Assembly: GCA_018970445.1 (NCBI GenBank)
Contig: JAGWWF010000008.1
Location: forward strand, 62,001-126,000
Direction of reading: 5' to 3'
Origin: Alphaproteobacteria bacterium
GTDB taxonomy: Bacteria > Pseudomonadota > Alphaproteobacteria > Sphingomonadales > Sphingomonadaceae
Length of the DNA: 64,000 bases
The notes under the pieces are model-generated. The model was given only the letters and a program-made list of their open reading frames with translations, made no database searches and was not told where the DNA came from. Within the stretch, counting starts at the first letter, position 1, and the number at the start of each line of letters is the position of its first letter. The translations under genes were made by a program, and so were the position numbers. Below are positions 17,742 through 27,942 of this stretch, piece by piece.

Positions 17742-18812
17742 ATGACTGATACCAGCCAATTGCAAGGCGATATCCTGGCCCAGATCGCCGCCGCCGCCAG
17801 CCCGGATGCGCTGGAAGCCGTGCGCGTGGCCACCATGGGCAAGCAAGGCCGGGTGACGCTGCTGCTGAAGACGCTGGGCGGCATGAGCCCGGAGGAGCGC
17901 AGCCTGGCCGGCCCGGCCTTCAACGGCCTGCGCGAAGCCGTTGCGGCCGCGCTGGCCGCGAAAAAGGCCGCGCTGGACGAGGCGGCGTTGAATGCGAAGC
18001 TGGCGGCCGAGCGGCAGGACATGACACTGCCGGTGGCACTGCCGCCCACCGGTTCCGTCCACCCGGTGTCTCAGGTGATGGACGAGCTGGCCGAAATCTT
18101 CGCCGATCTGGGCTTTGCAGTGGCCACCGGGCCGGAGATCGAGGACGACTGGCACAATTTCACCGCACTCAACATCCCGGAACATCACCCGGCACGGGCG
18201 ATGCACGACACCTTCTATATCGCCGGCCAGCCGAACAAGGTGCTGCGCACCCACACCAGCCCGGTGCAGATCCGCACCATGATGGGGCAAAAGCCGCCGA
18301 TCCGCATCATCGCGCCGGGCCGCGTCTATCGCAGCGATTCCGATGCCACCCACACGCCGATGTTCCACCAGATCGAAGGTCTGGTGATCGACAAGGGCAT
18401 CACGCTGGCGCATCTGCGCTGGACGCTGGAGACATTCATCAAGGCATTTTTCGAAGTGGATGACGTGGCGCTGCGTTTCCGCCCGTCCTATTTTCCGTTC
18501 ACCGAGCCTTCGGTGGAGGTCGATGTCGGCTATTCATCAAAGACCGGCAAGCCGGCCGGCGCGGGCCAGGTGGACAAATGGCTGGAGGTGCTGGGCAGCG
18601 GCATGGTGCATCCGCGCGTGATCGCCGCCTGCGGGCTTGATCCGCACGAATGGCAGGGCTTTGCCTTCGGCACCGGGGTCGATCGGCTGGCCATGCTGAA
18701 ATATGGCCTCACCGATCTGCGCGCCTTTTTCGATGGCGATGGGAAGTGGCTGAAACACCACGGTTTCTCGGCCCTTGATCTGCCCTCCATTTCTGCTGGA
18801 GCTGCCTTGTGA
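17742..18812 (+). CDS. pheS: Phenylalanine-tRNA ligase alpha subunit
   Basis: The 356-residue catalytic alpha subunit of the alpha2-beta2 Phe-tRNA synthetase. The N-terminal coiled-coil arm (about 1-100) precedes a class II core with [10 protein letters not shown] (motif 2 region), [10 protein letters not shown] and [12 protein letters not shown]. Motif 3 is [17 protein letters not shown]. Length is normal. pheT overlaps its stop by 4 nt, ensuring equal synthesis of the two subunits. The short distance from the upstream terminator suggests control by readthrough or attenuation. Confidence 0.97.
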   Translation: MTDTSQLQGDILAQIAAAASPDALEAVRVATMGKQGRVTLLLKTLGGMSPEERSLAGPAFNGLREAVAAALAAKKAALDEAALNAKLAAERQDMTLPVALPPTGSVHPVSQVMDELAEIFADLGFAVATGPEIEDDWHNFTALNIPEHHPARAMHDTFYIAGQPNKVLRTHTSPVQIRTMMGQKPPIRIIAPGRVYRSDSDATHTPMFHQIEGLVIDKGITLAHLRWTLETFIKAFFEVDDVALRFRPSYFPFTEPSVEVDVGYSSKTGKPAGAGQVDKWLEVLGSGMVHPRVIAACGLDPHEWQGFAFGTGVDRLAMLKYGLTDLRAFFDGDGKWLKHHGFSALDLPSISAGAAL

Positions 18813-21172
18813 AATTCACCCTGTCCTGGCTGAAGGACCATCTCGACACGGCCGCCAGTGTTGCCGAGATCGCCGATGCGCTGACCGCGCTTGGCCTTGA
18901 GGTGGAGGGCATCGACAACCCGGCCGACGCGCTGGGGGCCTTCACCATTGCCCATGTCCTCACCGCGACAAGGCATCCGCAGGCCGACAAGTTGCAGGTG
19001 CTCAGCGTTGACACTGGCGCCGGCACGCCGGTGCAGGTGGTCTGTGGCGCCCCCAACGCGCGCGCCGGCATGAAGGGCGTGTTCGGTGCGCCCGGCACCT
19101 TCGTGCCGGGCAGCGGCATCACGCTGAAGGTGGCGGCCATCCGCGGCGTCGAATCAAGCGGCATGATGTGTTCGATGCGCGAACTGGAGCTGGGGCAGGA
19201 TCATGACGGCATCATCGCCCTGCCCGATGATGCGCCGGTTGGTGCCCGTTATGTCGATTGGGCCGGGCTCAACGATCCGGTGTTCGATATCGCCATCACG
19301 CCGAACCGACAGGAATGTCTGGGCGTGATCGGTATCGCCCGCGATCTCGCCGCCGCCGGTGTCGGCACGCTGAAGCCGCGCACCATCCCGGCGGTGGCCG
19401 GCAGCTTCCCGATGCCGCGCCCGATCGCCATCGAGGATGCCGAAGGCTGCCCGGCCTTTGCCGGCCGCGTGGTGCGCGGGCTGACCAACGGCCCCAGCCC
19501 GGACTGGCTGCAACGCCGGTTGCGCGCCGTGGGCCTGCGGCCGATTTCGGCGCTGGTCGACATCACCAATTTCCTGTCCATCGACAGCGGCCGGCCACTG
19601 CACGTTTATGATGTGGCCAGGCTCACCGGCGGCCTCACCGCCCGGCGGGCCCGCGCCGGCGAAACCATCCTGGCCCTGAACGGAAAGACCTATACGCTGG
19701 ACGAGACGATGACCGTCATCGCCGATGATGCGCAGGTGCACGACATCGGCGGCATCATGGGCGGTGAACACAGCGGCTGTTCCGAAACCACCACCGAGGT
19801 GCTGATCGAGGCAGCCTATTTCACCCCCGAACGCATCGGCGCGACCGGCCGCACGCTGGGCATCAACAGCGATGCGCGCGCGCGTTTCGAGCGCGGCGTT
19901 GATCCCGAATTCGTCGTCCCCGGTCTGGAACTGGCCACGCAGCTGGTGCTGGATCTGTGCGGCGGCGAAGCTTCGGACATGATCATCGCCGGCCAGATCC
20001 CCGATACCAGCCGCACAATCGCCTATCGCCCGGCGCGCGTGGCGGGCCTGGCCGGGCTGGCCGTGGCAGAGGATGATCAGCAGGCCATTCTCACCCGGCT
20101 TGGCTTTGACGTGGAGCGCGGCGATCCATGGCAGGTTTCCGTCCCGCCGTGGCGCCGTGATGTCGATGGCGAGGCCGATCTGGTGGAAGAGGTTGTGCGC
20201 ATCCACGGGCTGGACCGGGTGCCGGCCACGCCGCTGCCGCGCGCCGAAGGCGTGGCCGCCCCCACCGCGACGCCGTTGCAGCGCAGCCAGCGCCGCCTGC
20301 GCCGGGCCCTGGCCAGCCGCGGCCTGGATGAAGCCATCACCTGGAGCTTTTTGCCGCCAGCGCACGCCGATGCCTTTGGTGGCGCGGCCTTCAGCCTGGC
20401 CAATCCGATTTCGGCCGACATGGCCGCGATGCGGCCCAGCCTGCTGCCCGGCTTGCTCAGCGCCGCTGCCCGCAACATGGATCGCGGCGCGGCCAGCGTG
20501 CGCCTGTTCGAACTGGGCCAGCGCTATCTGGCCGATGCCGAACGCCCGACAGCAGCCATCTTGATGGCCGGCGAAGCCAGGGGGCGTGACTGGCGTTCTG
20601 GCCCGGCCACCAGGCCCGATGCGCTTGACGCCAAGGCCGAAGCGCTGGCGGCGCTGGCCGCGCTGGGTGCACCGGTGCAGCGCCTGCAGGTGGTGGCTCC
20701 CGTGGACGGCTGGTGGCATCCGGGCCGCGCCGGGCGGCTGGTGCTGGGCAAGCAAGCCCTGGCCGATTTCGGCATCATCCACCCGCGCACCAGCACCGGG
20801 TTCGACGTGAAGGGCCCGGTTGCGGCGGTTGAGCTGTATCTTGATGCACTGCCGCCCAGGAGCCGCAAGCGGGAGGCATGGACACCCAGCCCGCTGCTGC
20901 CGCTGAGCCGCGATTTCGCCTTCGTGGTGGATGAACATCTGCCGGCCGACAGCCTGATTCGCGCCGTGGCGGGGGCGGACAAGGCGCTGATCACCGCGGT
21001 CAACCTGTTTGACCGCTATGCCGGCCCCGGCGTGGAGGCAGGTAAGATCAGCCTGGCCGTGGCCATCACCCTGCAACCGACCAGCGCCACGCTGACCGAC
21101 GCCGAGATCGAAGCGGTGTCGGCCAGGGTGGTGACTGCAGCGGCGAAACTAGGGGCGGTGCTGCGCGGTTGA
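18809..21172 (+). CDS. pheT: Phenylalanine-tRNA ligase beta subunit
   Basis: The 787-residue beta subunit. In order it carries the EMAP/OB-type tRNA-binding domain (about 40-150), the B3/B4 editing domain (about 210-390), B5, a degenerate class II core and the C-terminal FDX-ACB domain that binds the tRNAPhe anticodon. The start is GTG, inside the pheS stop (GTGA). The editing domain hydrolyses misacylated Tyr-tRNAPhe. Size and domain order are standard. Confidence 0.97.
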   Translation: MKFTLSWLKDHLDTAASVAEIADALTALGLEVEGIDNPADALGAFTIAHVLTATRHPQADKLQVLSVDTGAGTPVQVVCGAPNARAGMKGVFGAPGTFVPGSGITLKVAAIRGVESSGMMCSMRELELGQDHDGIIALPDDAPVGARYVDWAGLNDPVFDIAITPNRQECLGVIGIARDLAAAGVGTLKPRTIPAVAGSFPMPRPIAIEDAEGCPAFAGRVVRGLTNGPSPDWLQRRLRAVGLRPISALVDITNFLSIDSGRPLHVYDVARLTGGLTARRARAGETILALNGKTYTLDETMTVIADDAQVHDIGGIMGGEHSGCSETTTEVLIEAAYFTPERIGATGRTLGINSDARARFERGVDPEFVVPGLELATQLVLDLCGGEASDMIIAGQIPDTSRTIAYRPARVAGLAGLAVAEDDQQAILTRLGFDVERGDPWQVSVPPWRRDVDGEADLVEEVVRIHGLDRVPATPLPRAEGVAAPTATPLQRSQRRLRRALASRGLDEAITWSFLPPAHADAFGGAAFSLANPISADMAAMRPSLLPGLLSAAARNMDRGAASVRLFELGQRYLADAERPTAAILMAGEARGRDWRSGPATRPDALDAKAEALAALAALGAPVQRLQVVAPVDGWWHPGRAGRLVLGKQALADFGIIHPRTSTGFDVKGPVAAVELYLDALPPRSRKREAWTPSPLLPLSRDFAFVVDEHLPADSLIRAVAGADKALITAVNLFDRYAGPGVEAGKISLAVAITLQPTSATLTDAEIEAVSARVVTAAAKLGAVLRG

Positions 21173-21184
21173 TGCCCCCCCTTT

Positions 21185-21213
21185 CCCTCATGGGGCGCAA
21201 TGCCCTATGAGGG
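21185..21213 (+). terminator. Hairpin downstream of pheT
   Basis: A 12-bp stem (21185-21196 with 21202-21213, including one G-T pair) closes a 5-nt loop 13 nt after the pheT stop. There is no T-run on the plus strand, so it may act as a rho-dependent or mRNA 3'-end-stabilising structure rather than a classic intrinsic terminator. Confidence 0.6.
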
Positions 21214-21257
21214 ACGGGAGCGGGCACCCTGGCCCCGCATAACCTGTTCCGGAGCCA

Positions 21258-22577
21258 ATGGCCCCCTTTCCCTGGCTTGATCTGGCCATCATTGCCGGTC
21301 TGATCCTGCTCAACGGCTTTTTTGCCATGTCGGAACTGGCCATCGTGTCGGCACGGCGGCCGCGGCTGCGCGGCCTGGCAGAACGGGGATCCAGCGGCGC
21401 GCGCGCGGCGCTGGCACTGGCCGAGGATCCGGGCCGGTTTCTGTCGGGCGTGCAGATCGGCATCACCCTGGTGGGCATCATCAACGGCGCCTATTCGGGG
21501 GCCACGTTGGCGCTGCCGGTGGGGGAACGCCTGGCGCTGCTGTTCGGCCTGCCGGCGCACACGGCCGAAGAAGTGGGCTTTGCCGTCGTCATTGCCATTG
21601 CCACCTATCTTTCCCTGATCGTGGGCGAACTGGTGCCCAAGCAATTTGCCCTGCGCTCCCCCGAAGCCATTGCGGTGCGGGTGGCCCCGATCATGGCGCT
21701 GTTTGCGCGCGCCACCACGCCCTTTGTCTGGCTGCTCGATCTCAGCAGCCGGCTGGTGTTCCGCCTGCTGGGCCAGAGCCGCGATGCCGACCAGTCGGTG
21801 ACGGAGGAGGAGTTGCGATCGGTGGTGGCCGACGCCACCAGCGCCGGGGTGATCGAGGCCGAGGAAAGCCAGATGATTTCCGGCATCATGCGGCTGGCCG
21901 ATCGCCGGGTGCGCGGCGTGATGACCCCACGCGGGCAGATCGACTGGATCGATGCCGGCGCTTGCGCCGACGATGTGCGCGCCCAGCTCGCCAGCACGCC
22001 GCACAGCCGCCTGCTGGTGGCGCGCGGCAGTGTGGACGACATCATCGGCGTGTTGCAGGCGCGCGATGTGGTGCAGGCGCTGATCGAAGGGCGGCCGCTG
22101 GATCTGGTCGCGCTGGCCCGCCCCGCCCCGGTGCTGCCCGATGTGCTGGATGCGGTGGACGCGCTGGGCACGCTGCGCGATGCCGATATTCCGATGGCGC
22201 TGGTGCACGATGAATATGGCCATTTCGAAGGCATTGTGACGCCATCCGATCTGCTGGCCGCCATTGCCGGCGTGTTCCGCAGCGATGTCGATGATGCCAA
22301 TGATCCGCCGGCGGTAGAGCGCGACGATGGCAGCTGGCTGATTTCGGGCGCACTGCCGGCCGATGAACTGGCCGACCGGCTGGGCCTGACCCTGCCCGAC
22401 ACCGGCGATTATGACACGGTGGCCGGCCTGGCACTGGAACAGTTGCAGCGCCTGCCGGTAACCGGCGAACGCTTCCGCCTGGGCGACTGGCAGTTCGAGA
22501 TCGTCGACATGGATGGCCGCAAGATCGACAAGCTGCTGGCCAGCCGCAGCAACACCGGGCTGGCCGCCCTGATCTGA
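21258..22577 (+). CDS. CNNM/HlyC-CorC family membrane protein (DUF21-CBS-CorC_HlyC)
   Basis: A 439-residue inner-membrane protein. The N-terminal DUF21 domain (about 1-190) starts FFAMSELAIVSARRPRL and has about four membrane segments. Two CBS domains (about 215-330) hold MTPRGQIDWID and LVHDEYGHFEGIVTPSDLL, and a C-terminal CorC_HlyC domain follows (about 350-430). Family members export magnesium or cobalt or bind them for regulation; older names (haemolysin, TlyC) are misleading. The stop is 4 nt from the stop of the convergent serine hydrolase gene. Confidence 0.9.
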   Translation: MAPFPWLDLAIIAGLILLNGFFAMSELAIVSARRPRLRGLAERGSSGARAALALAEDPGRFLSGVQIGITLVGIINGAYSGATLALPVGERLALLFGLPAHTAEEVGFAVVIAIATYLSLIVGELVPKQFALRSPEAIAVRVAPIMALFARATTPFVWLLDLSSRLVFRLLGQSRDADQSVTEEELRSVVADATSAGVIEAEESQMISGIMRLADRRVRGVMTPRGQIDWIDAGACADDVRAQLASTPHSRLLVARGSVDDIIGVLQARDVVQALIEGRPLDLVALARPAPVLPDVLDAVDALGTLRDADIPMALVHDEYGHFEGIVTPSDLLAAIAGVFRSDVDDANDPPAVERDDGSWLISGALPADELADRLGLTLPDTGDYDTVAGLALEQLQRLPVTGERFRLGDWQFEIVDMDGRKIDKLLASRSNTGLAALI

Positions 22578-22581
22578 ACCG

Positions 22582-23730
22582 TCAGGCGCGATACACCGCC
22601 CGCTCCACCGCGCGCAGCACCTCCACCGCCGCTGGTTCGCCAAACGGCAGATGCTGCATGCAGACCACGGCGGCGATGTCGCTGGTGCGGTCGATCCAGT
22701 AATAGCTGTTGGCGATGCCGGCCCAGGCCAGCGTGCCGGGGGCACGGCCATCAGGGCCGGGTTTGGGATTGATCAGGAAACCCAGACCCCAGCCGCAATC
22801 CATCATCGGGAACAGATCGAAGTCGCTGGACATGCCGGGCAGGTTGCTGGCCATCCGGCCCGCCGGCATCGCCACCTGGTTGGTGGCCATGGCGGCGATG
22901 GTTTCGGGTTTCAGGATGCGGGCGCCGTTCAGCGTGCCGCCGTTCAGGATCATGCGGCAGAATTTGAGATAATCGCGCGCGGTGGAGACCAGCCCGCCGC
23001 CGCCCCCGTGATATTCGGCCGCCTCGCCGCCGCCGAAATGGATGGGGAAGGGCATCAGGCCGCCATCGGGCGTGCGCACATGCAGCGGGGTGAGCCGGGC
23101 CTTGATGCCCGCATCAAAGCCAAAGCTGGTATCGGCCATGCCCAGCGGCCCGGTGACATGGCGGGCCAGCCAATCCCCCAGCCGCATGCCGGCCACCGCT
23201 TCCACCACCAGGCCAACCCAATCGGTGGAGATTCCATAAATCCAGGCCGTGCCGGGATCGGCCAGCAACGGCTGGTTCAGGCTGGCCAGCGTGCCGGGGG
23301 CAGCGCGATTGTGCAGCCGCCATTGCGTGAGTTCGGCCGACATGAATTCATAGCCAAAACCTGATGTGTGGGTGAGCAGGTGCCGCAGCGTGATCGTGCC
23401 GGCGGCCGGGCGAATGGCGGGATTGCCATCGGCATCAATGCCTTCCAGCACCTGAAGATTGGCCAGCGGCGGCAGCAACGGGCCCAGATCATCATCAAGG
23501 GCGATGCGGCCCTGTTCAACCAGCTGCATGGCCGCAACACTGGCGATGGCCTTGGTCATCGATGCGATCTGGAACAGATCATCCTGGGCCAGCGGCGGGC
23601 CGCTGGGGCCTTTTGTGCCCACCGCCACTTCGGCCAGCGTGCCCGCACTGTTGCCAACGGTGACGACGGCACCGGGGATGTTGCCGGCGGCAAGGCTGGT
23701 TTCAAGCGCGGGGCTGATGCGATCGATCAT
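22582..23730 (-). CDS. Serine hydrolase, beta-lactamase class C/EstB type
   Basis: A 382-residue serine beta-lactamase-like hydrolase. The SxxK motif is S57-M-T-K60, a YGIS motif takes the place of YxN, and the third motif is in HGGGGGLVST. No signal peptide is evident, so it is more likely a cytoplasmic esterase or transpeptidase-like hydrolase than a resistance enzyme. An in-frame GTG at 23748 is an alternative start; the ATG at 23730 has AAGGA about 11 nt before it. The physiological substrate is unknown. Confidence 0.86.
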   Translation of the reverse strand: MIDRISPALETSLAAGNIPGAVVTVGNSAGTLAEVAVGTKGPSGPPLAQDDLFQIASMTKAIASVAAMQLVEQGRIALDDDLGPLLPPLANLQVLEGIDADGNPAIRPAAGTITLRHLLTHTSGFGYEFMSAELTQWRLHNRAAPGTLASLNQPLLADPGTAWIYGISTDWVGLVVEAVAGMRLGDWLARHVTGPLGMADTSFGFDAGIKARLTPLHVRTPDGGLMPFPIHFGGGEAAEYHGGGGGLVSTARDYLKFCRMILNGGTLNGARILKPETIAAMATNQVAMPAGRMASNLPGMSSDFDLFPMMDCGWGLGFLINPKPGPDGRAPGTLAWAGIANSYYWIDRTSDIAAVVCMQHLPFGEPAAVEVLRAVERAVYRA

Positions 23731-23785
23731 GGCAGCGGGTTCCTTCACTGGCTTGCCCAGCCGTACCGCACTTGCCCACCCCCTG

Positions 23786-23807
23786 CCCCTCCCCTGAAGG
23801 GGAGGGG
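23786..23807 (-). repeat. CCCCTCCCC palindrome downstream of purH
   Basis: CCCCTCCCC and GGGGAGGGG flank a TGAA loop, a 9-bp stem just after the purH stop. It may end the purH transcript. Its sequence resembles short intergenic palindromes that recur in GC-rich proteobacterial genomes, but only one copy is visible here. Confidence 0.5.
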
Positions 23808-23811
23808 TGTC

Positions 23812-25398
23812 TCAATGGCGGAAATGGCGCATGCCGGTGAAGACCATGGCGAGCCCGCGTTCATCGGCGGCCGCGATCACTTCGGCATCGCGGATGGAGC
23901 CGCCGGGCTGGATGATGGCGATGGCACCGGCATCGGCCGCGGCGATCAGGCCATCGGGGAAGGGGAAGAAGGCATCGGAGGCCACGCAGCTGCCAATGGT
24001 TTTCGGTTGCGGCCAGCCGGCCGCTTCGGCCGCGTCGATGGCCTTGCGCGCTGCGATGCGGGTGGAATCCAGCCGGCTCATCTGGCCGGCCCCCACCCCG
24101 GCGGTGGCCCCGCCATTGGCATAGACGATGGCATTGGATTTCACGTGTCGCGCCACTGTCCAGGCGAACAGCAGATCGGCCCATTCGGCTTCGGTGGGGG
24201 CGCGCTTCGTCACCACCTGGCAGGCATCACGCAGCACCGCACCATTGTCGCGGCCTTGCACCAGCATGCCGCCCGAAACCGGCTTCAGCATCAAGCCGGG
24301 GCGGCGCGGGTCGGGCAGATCGGCAATCAGCAGGCGCAGATTCTTCTTGGCGGCGAACACGGCACGCGCCGCATCATCGGCACCGGGGGCGATCACCACT
24401 TCGGTGAAGATCTGGGTGATGGCCTGCGCCGTGGGGCCATCAAGCGGCTGGTTGACGGCGATGATGCCGCCAAAGGCCGACACCGGATCGCAGCGAAACG
24501 CCTTGTCATAGGCATCGGCCAGGCTGGCGCCGGTGGCGACGCCGCACGGGTTGGCGTGCTTGATGATGGCGCAGGCCGGGCCGGAATCGCGCCATTCGGC
24601 GATCAGATCAAGCGCGCCATCGGCATCGTTGAGATTGTTGTAGCTCAGCTCCTTGCCCTGGATCTGGGTGGCCGCAGCGAGGCCGTGCGACCGGCCCTGC
24701 GGCAGATAGAGCGCGGCCTGCTGATGCGGATTTTCGCCATAGCGCAGGAGCTCCTTGCGGGTGAGGGCAACGGGCAGCATGGCAGGGAACATCTCGCCCT
24801 GATCGGCGAACGCGAACCAGCTGGCCACCGCGGCATCATAGGCCGCCGTGTGGGCAAAGGCGGCGGCGGCCAGTTGGCGGCGCAGGGCCAGCGGCGTCGC
24901 GCCATCATGTTCGGCCAGCGCCGCGATGAAGCCAGAATATTGATCGGGGCTGGTGAGGATGGCGACAAAGGCGTGATTCTTGGCCGATGACCGCACCATG
25001 GCCGGGCCGCCGATATCGATATTCTCGATGATGTCCTCGCGCGGGGCCTGCCGGGCCACCGTGGCAGCAAAGGGATAGAGATTGATGACCGCCAGATCGA
25101 TGGCACCGATACCATGGGCGGCCATGGCGGCCTGGTGATCGGCATTGTCGCGCAGGGCCAGCAGGCCGCCATGCACGCGCGGGTGCAGCGTCTTCACCCG
25201 GCCATCCATCATTTCCGGGCTGCCGGTGAGTTCGGCCACGTCCGTCACCGCGTGGCCCAGCGCGCGCAGGGCGGTGGCAGTGCCGCCGGTGGACACCAGT
25301 TCCACGCCACGGGCCACAAGCGCGGCGGCCAGCCCCTCCAGCCCGGCCTTGTCGGACACGGACAGCAGGGCGCGACGAATGGGTACAAGATCGGTCAT
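23812..25398 (-). CDS. purH: Bifunctional AICAR transformylase/IMP cyclohydrolase
   Basis: A 528-residue enzyme for the last two steps of purine synthesis: formylation of AICAR, then ring closure to IMP. The N-terminal MGS-like cyclohydrolase domain (about 1-150) has [10 protein letters not shown] and [14 protein letters not shown]. The C-terminal AICARFT domain contains [22 protein letters not shown] and the closing [17 protein letters not shown]. Size is normal. It lies 67 nt after the heparinase-like gene, probably in the same operon as rpe. Confidence 0.97.
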   Translation of the reverse strand: MTDLVPIRRALLSVSDKAGLEGLAAALVARGVELVSTGGTATALRALGHAVTDVAELTGSPEMMDGRVKTLHPRVHGGLLALRDNADHQAAMAAHGIGAIDLAVINLYPFAATVARQAPREDIIENIDIGGPAMVRSSAKNHAFVAILTSPDQYSGFIAALAEHDGATPLALRRQLAAAAFAHTAAYDAAVASWFAFADQGEMFPAMLPVALTRKELLRYGENPHQQAALYLPQGRSHGLAAATQIQGKELSYNNLNDADGALDLIAEWRDSGPACAIIKHANPCGVATGASLADAYDKAFRCDPVSAFGGIIAVNQPLDGPTAQAITQIFTEVVIAPGADDAARAVFAAKKNLRLLIADLPDPRRPGLMLKPVSGGMLVQGRDNGAVLRDACQVVTKRAPTEAEWADLLFAWTVARHVKSNAIVYANGGATAGVGAGQMSRLDSTRIAARKAIDAAEAAGWPQPKTIGSCVASDAFFPFPDGLIAAADAGAIAIIQPGGSIRDAEVIAAADERGLAMVFTGMRHFRH

Positions 25399-25465
25399 GG
25401 CGGGCTTTCGCTGGCTGGCATTGCGGCGGGATTTTTGGCGGGCCTAGCGGCTTGCGCGCCAAATG

Positions 25466-27208
25466 TCAGCCCTGTTTCCCGGCGCGGCGCAGGCTCCAGG
25501 CCAGTTCGGCGGCTGCCTTTGCCGTTTGGCCCGACACCACCAGTTGCTGGGTGCGGTGGACGGTGCCGGCTTCATCAACCCACAGCGATGGCTCGATCGT
25601 CAGTCGGCATCCCTCGCCGCTGGCCTTGAAGGCCCAGATGCGTCCCGCAGGGGTTTTCAGCAGTGCACCCATCCCATCAGCCGTTGGCGTGGCTGAAACA
25701 CCGGCCGCCAGATGGAACCGCACATCGAACGGCCGCTCGCTGCGGCGGTGCAGCAACCGCACCGGCGCAGCCGCAATCACCTCCTCGCCGGCCAGTTCGT
25801 TGCCGTCAGCGGCCAGGAACAGCCGGCGCCGTACCAACAGCCCAAAGCGGCGGGCATAGCCATCGTGGGCCGCATCGATCAACTGGCCGGCGCCGGTGGA
25901 GCGATAGGCCAGGGTGACTTCGCCCACCCCGGCAGCCAGCGTGCCATCAGCGCGGATGCGGGTGGAATTGGTATCGGCCACAACAAGTGTGGAGTGGGCA
26001 GCCGTGGTGGCAAGGCCGGTGGCCAGCGCCGGTGCCAGCTGGACGGGCAGGCCAACAGCGCCACCGCAGTTGCTGATCAGCCGTTCCGGCCCGTCGCTCA
26101 TTTCAAACGCCAGAGTGCCGGCATGGCCCTGACCCGACAGCCGCGCCGGCGGTGGCGGGCCGGCATCGATGATGACGATGCTGCGCCCGGCCGACAGGCG
26201 ATGATAACCGCTCCAGCGACCGCTGCGGCGCAATTCGGTGCCGGTGGCGGCCTTGCGGGCCAGCCGGTCAAGCGCATCGGCCGCGATCACCGCGCTGCCG
26301 TGCCAAGAACCGATGCGGCCATCGCCCAGCGAGAGGCCGCGCAGCGCCGGCACCAGCCGGGCCAGCGTATCGGCAAACACCAGCGGGGCGCGGTTGCCGA
26401 TGGTTTCGGATGCGCTGGCGGTGAACAGCAGCAGTTCGGCCAGCGCCAGCGCATCGCCGGGCGCGCGGCTGGCGATGCCGCCATCGGGCAGCACCAGCCG
26501 GGGCAGCAACGCCTCCAGCCCAGCCAGGGCGCGGGCGGCACGCACCTCGCCGCCGGGGATGAGCGTACCGGCAGCAAACTGGCCGCACCAGGCCTGGGCC
26601 TGGCCCAGCCCATCGGGCAGGCGCGGGGCGGCGCGATCCAGATGGCGAGCCCAGGTGGCCAGCGCCGCCAGCACCGCCGAACGGAATACATGATTGCCGC
26701 TGCCCAGAATGACCGGGGCATGGCCCAGCACCATCAACAGGCGCTGGCCCACCAGATCGGCGCGCCAGGCCAGCGGATCATATTCGCCATAGGCCGCCAG
26801 CCACAGGCCACCCAGATGTTCGGCTGCGGCAATGGCGGCCTTGCGATCGGGCAGGATCGCCAGATGGCGCAGCCAGCCCCAGCCCTGCGCCCAATGCTGC
26901 CAGACCAGCGGCGCGGCGACACTGCGAAAATCCAGATCGCGGATCATCACCGTGTGGCCGGCGTGGACCAGGCGACCGGCCATGATCCGTTCGGCCAACC
27001 CGGCATCGCCCGGCACGGGATCCACCGGCACCCCCAGCAGCTTCAGGGGAAAGCGGCCGCGCAGGCGCAGACGGTGCAGCGGCGAGGCATAAAGCCGGCT
27101 GGCCAGGCTGGCTGCGGCCCGTTCCGCCAGGGAAAAGCCGCGGTCGCCGCCGTCGCGCCGCAGGCTGGCATCGGCGTCTTCGCCCGGCGGATCCGGCGGA
27201 CGGGCCAT
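25466..27208 (-). CDS. Heparinase II/III-like protein
   Basis: A 580-residue protein with an all-alpha toroid N-terminal half (about 100-310) and a heparinase II/III-type beta-sandwich C-terminal half (about 330-575). HAGTLAFEMSDGPERLISNCGG and the AAHSTLVVADTNST stretch are typical of this family in alphaproteobacteria, where the gene habitually sits beside purH and rpe. It is predicted to be a polysaccharide lyase or a cell-envelope glycan enzyme. No signal peptide is seen, which is usual for this subgroup and leaves its location unclear. The ATG overlaps the rpe stop (TGATG). Confidence 0.83.
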   Translation of the reverse strand: MARPPDPPGEDADASLRRDGGDRGFSLAERAAASLASRLYASPLHRLRLRGRFPLKLLGVPVDPVPGDAGLAERIMAGRLVHAGHTVMIRDLDFRSVAAPLVWQHWAQGWGWLRHLAILPDRKAAIAAAEHLGGLWLAAYGEYDPLAWRADLVGQRLLMVLGHAPVILGSGNHVFRSAVLAALATWARHLDRAAPRLPDGLGQAQAWCGQFAAGTLIPGGEVRAARALAGLEALLPRLVLPDGGIASRAPGDALALAELLLFTASASETIGNRAPLVFADTLARLVPALRGLSLGDGRIGSWHGSAVIAADALDRLARKAATGTELRRSGRWSGYHRLSAGRSIVIIDAGPPPPARLSGQGHAGTLAFEMSDGPERLISNCGGAVGLPVQLAPALATGLATTAAHSTLVVADTNSTRIRADGTLAAGVGEVTLAYRSTGAGQLIDAAHDGYARRFGLLVRRRLFLAADGNELAGEEVIAAAPVRLLHRRSERPFDVRFHLAAGVSATPTADGMGALLKTPAGRIWAFKASGEGCRLTIEPSLWVDEAGTVHRTQQLVVSGQTAKAAAELAWSLRRAGKQG

Positions 27209-27870
27209 CAACCGCCCTTCAGCGCCGCGATGTTGGCGGCATATTGGGCAGGCCCGCCCTTGAAGCTGGCGGTGCCCGCCACCAGCACATCGGCCCCGGC
27301 CGCCACCACGCTGGCGGCGTTGCCGGCATCCACGCCGCCATCCACCTCCAGATGGATGGCGCGCCCGCTGTCGTCGATCAGGCGACGCAGGCGTTCGATC
27401 TTCTTGAGCTGGCTGGGGATGAAGCTCTGCCCGCCAAAGCCGGGGTTCACGCTCATCACCAGGATCAGATCGATATCGCCCAGCACGGTTTCGACCAGCT
27501 CCACCGGGCTGGCGGGGTTCAGCGACACGCCGGCCTGGCAGCCCAGCGCCTTGATACGCTGGATGGTGCGGTGCAGGTGCGGGCCCGATTCCGGATGGAC
27601 CGTCAGAATATCGGCCCCGGCCTCGGCAAAGGCCTCCAGATAGGGATCAGCCGGGCTGATCATCAGATGCACGTCGAACGGCAGGCTGGAATGCGGGCGC
27701 AGCGCCTTCACCACCATGGGCCCGATCGTGAGGTTGGGCACAAAATGCCCGTCCATCACGTCAACATGGATCCAGTCGGCCCCGGCGGCGCTGATCGCGC
27801 GCACCTCTTCACCCAGACGGGCGAAATCCGCCGACAGGATGGACGGGGCGATGCGGACCGGAGCAGCCAT
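27208..27870 (-). CDS. rpe: Ribulose-phosphate 3-epimerase
   Basis: A 220-residue TIM-barrel enzyme interconverting ribulose 5-phosphate and xylulose 5-phosphate. [17 protein letters not shown], the metal/catalytic [31 protein letters not shown] and the second aspartate in LEVDGGV are conserved. The ATG at 27870 is preferred over an in-frame GTG two codons upstream because GAGGG lies 5 nt before it. First gene of the rpe-heparinase-purH run. Confidence 0.96.
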   Translation of the reverse strand: MAAPVRIAPSILSADFARLGEEVRAISAAGADWIHVDVMDGHFVPNLTIGPMVVKALRPHSSLPFDVHLMISPADPYLEAFAEAGADILTVHPESGPHLHRTIQRIKALGCQAGVSLNPASPVELVETVLGDIDLILVMSVNPGFGGQSFIPSQLKKIERLRRLIDDSGRAIHLEVDGGVDAGNAASVVAAGADVLVAGTASFKGGPAQYAANIAALKGG

Positions 27871-27942
27871 GGCCACCCTCTAGCAGGGCCGCCGGGCGGG
27901 TGGTAGGGGGCGGCGCAGGCCGCTTGTGGATGAAACGACGGT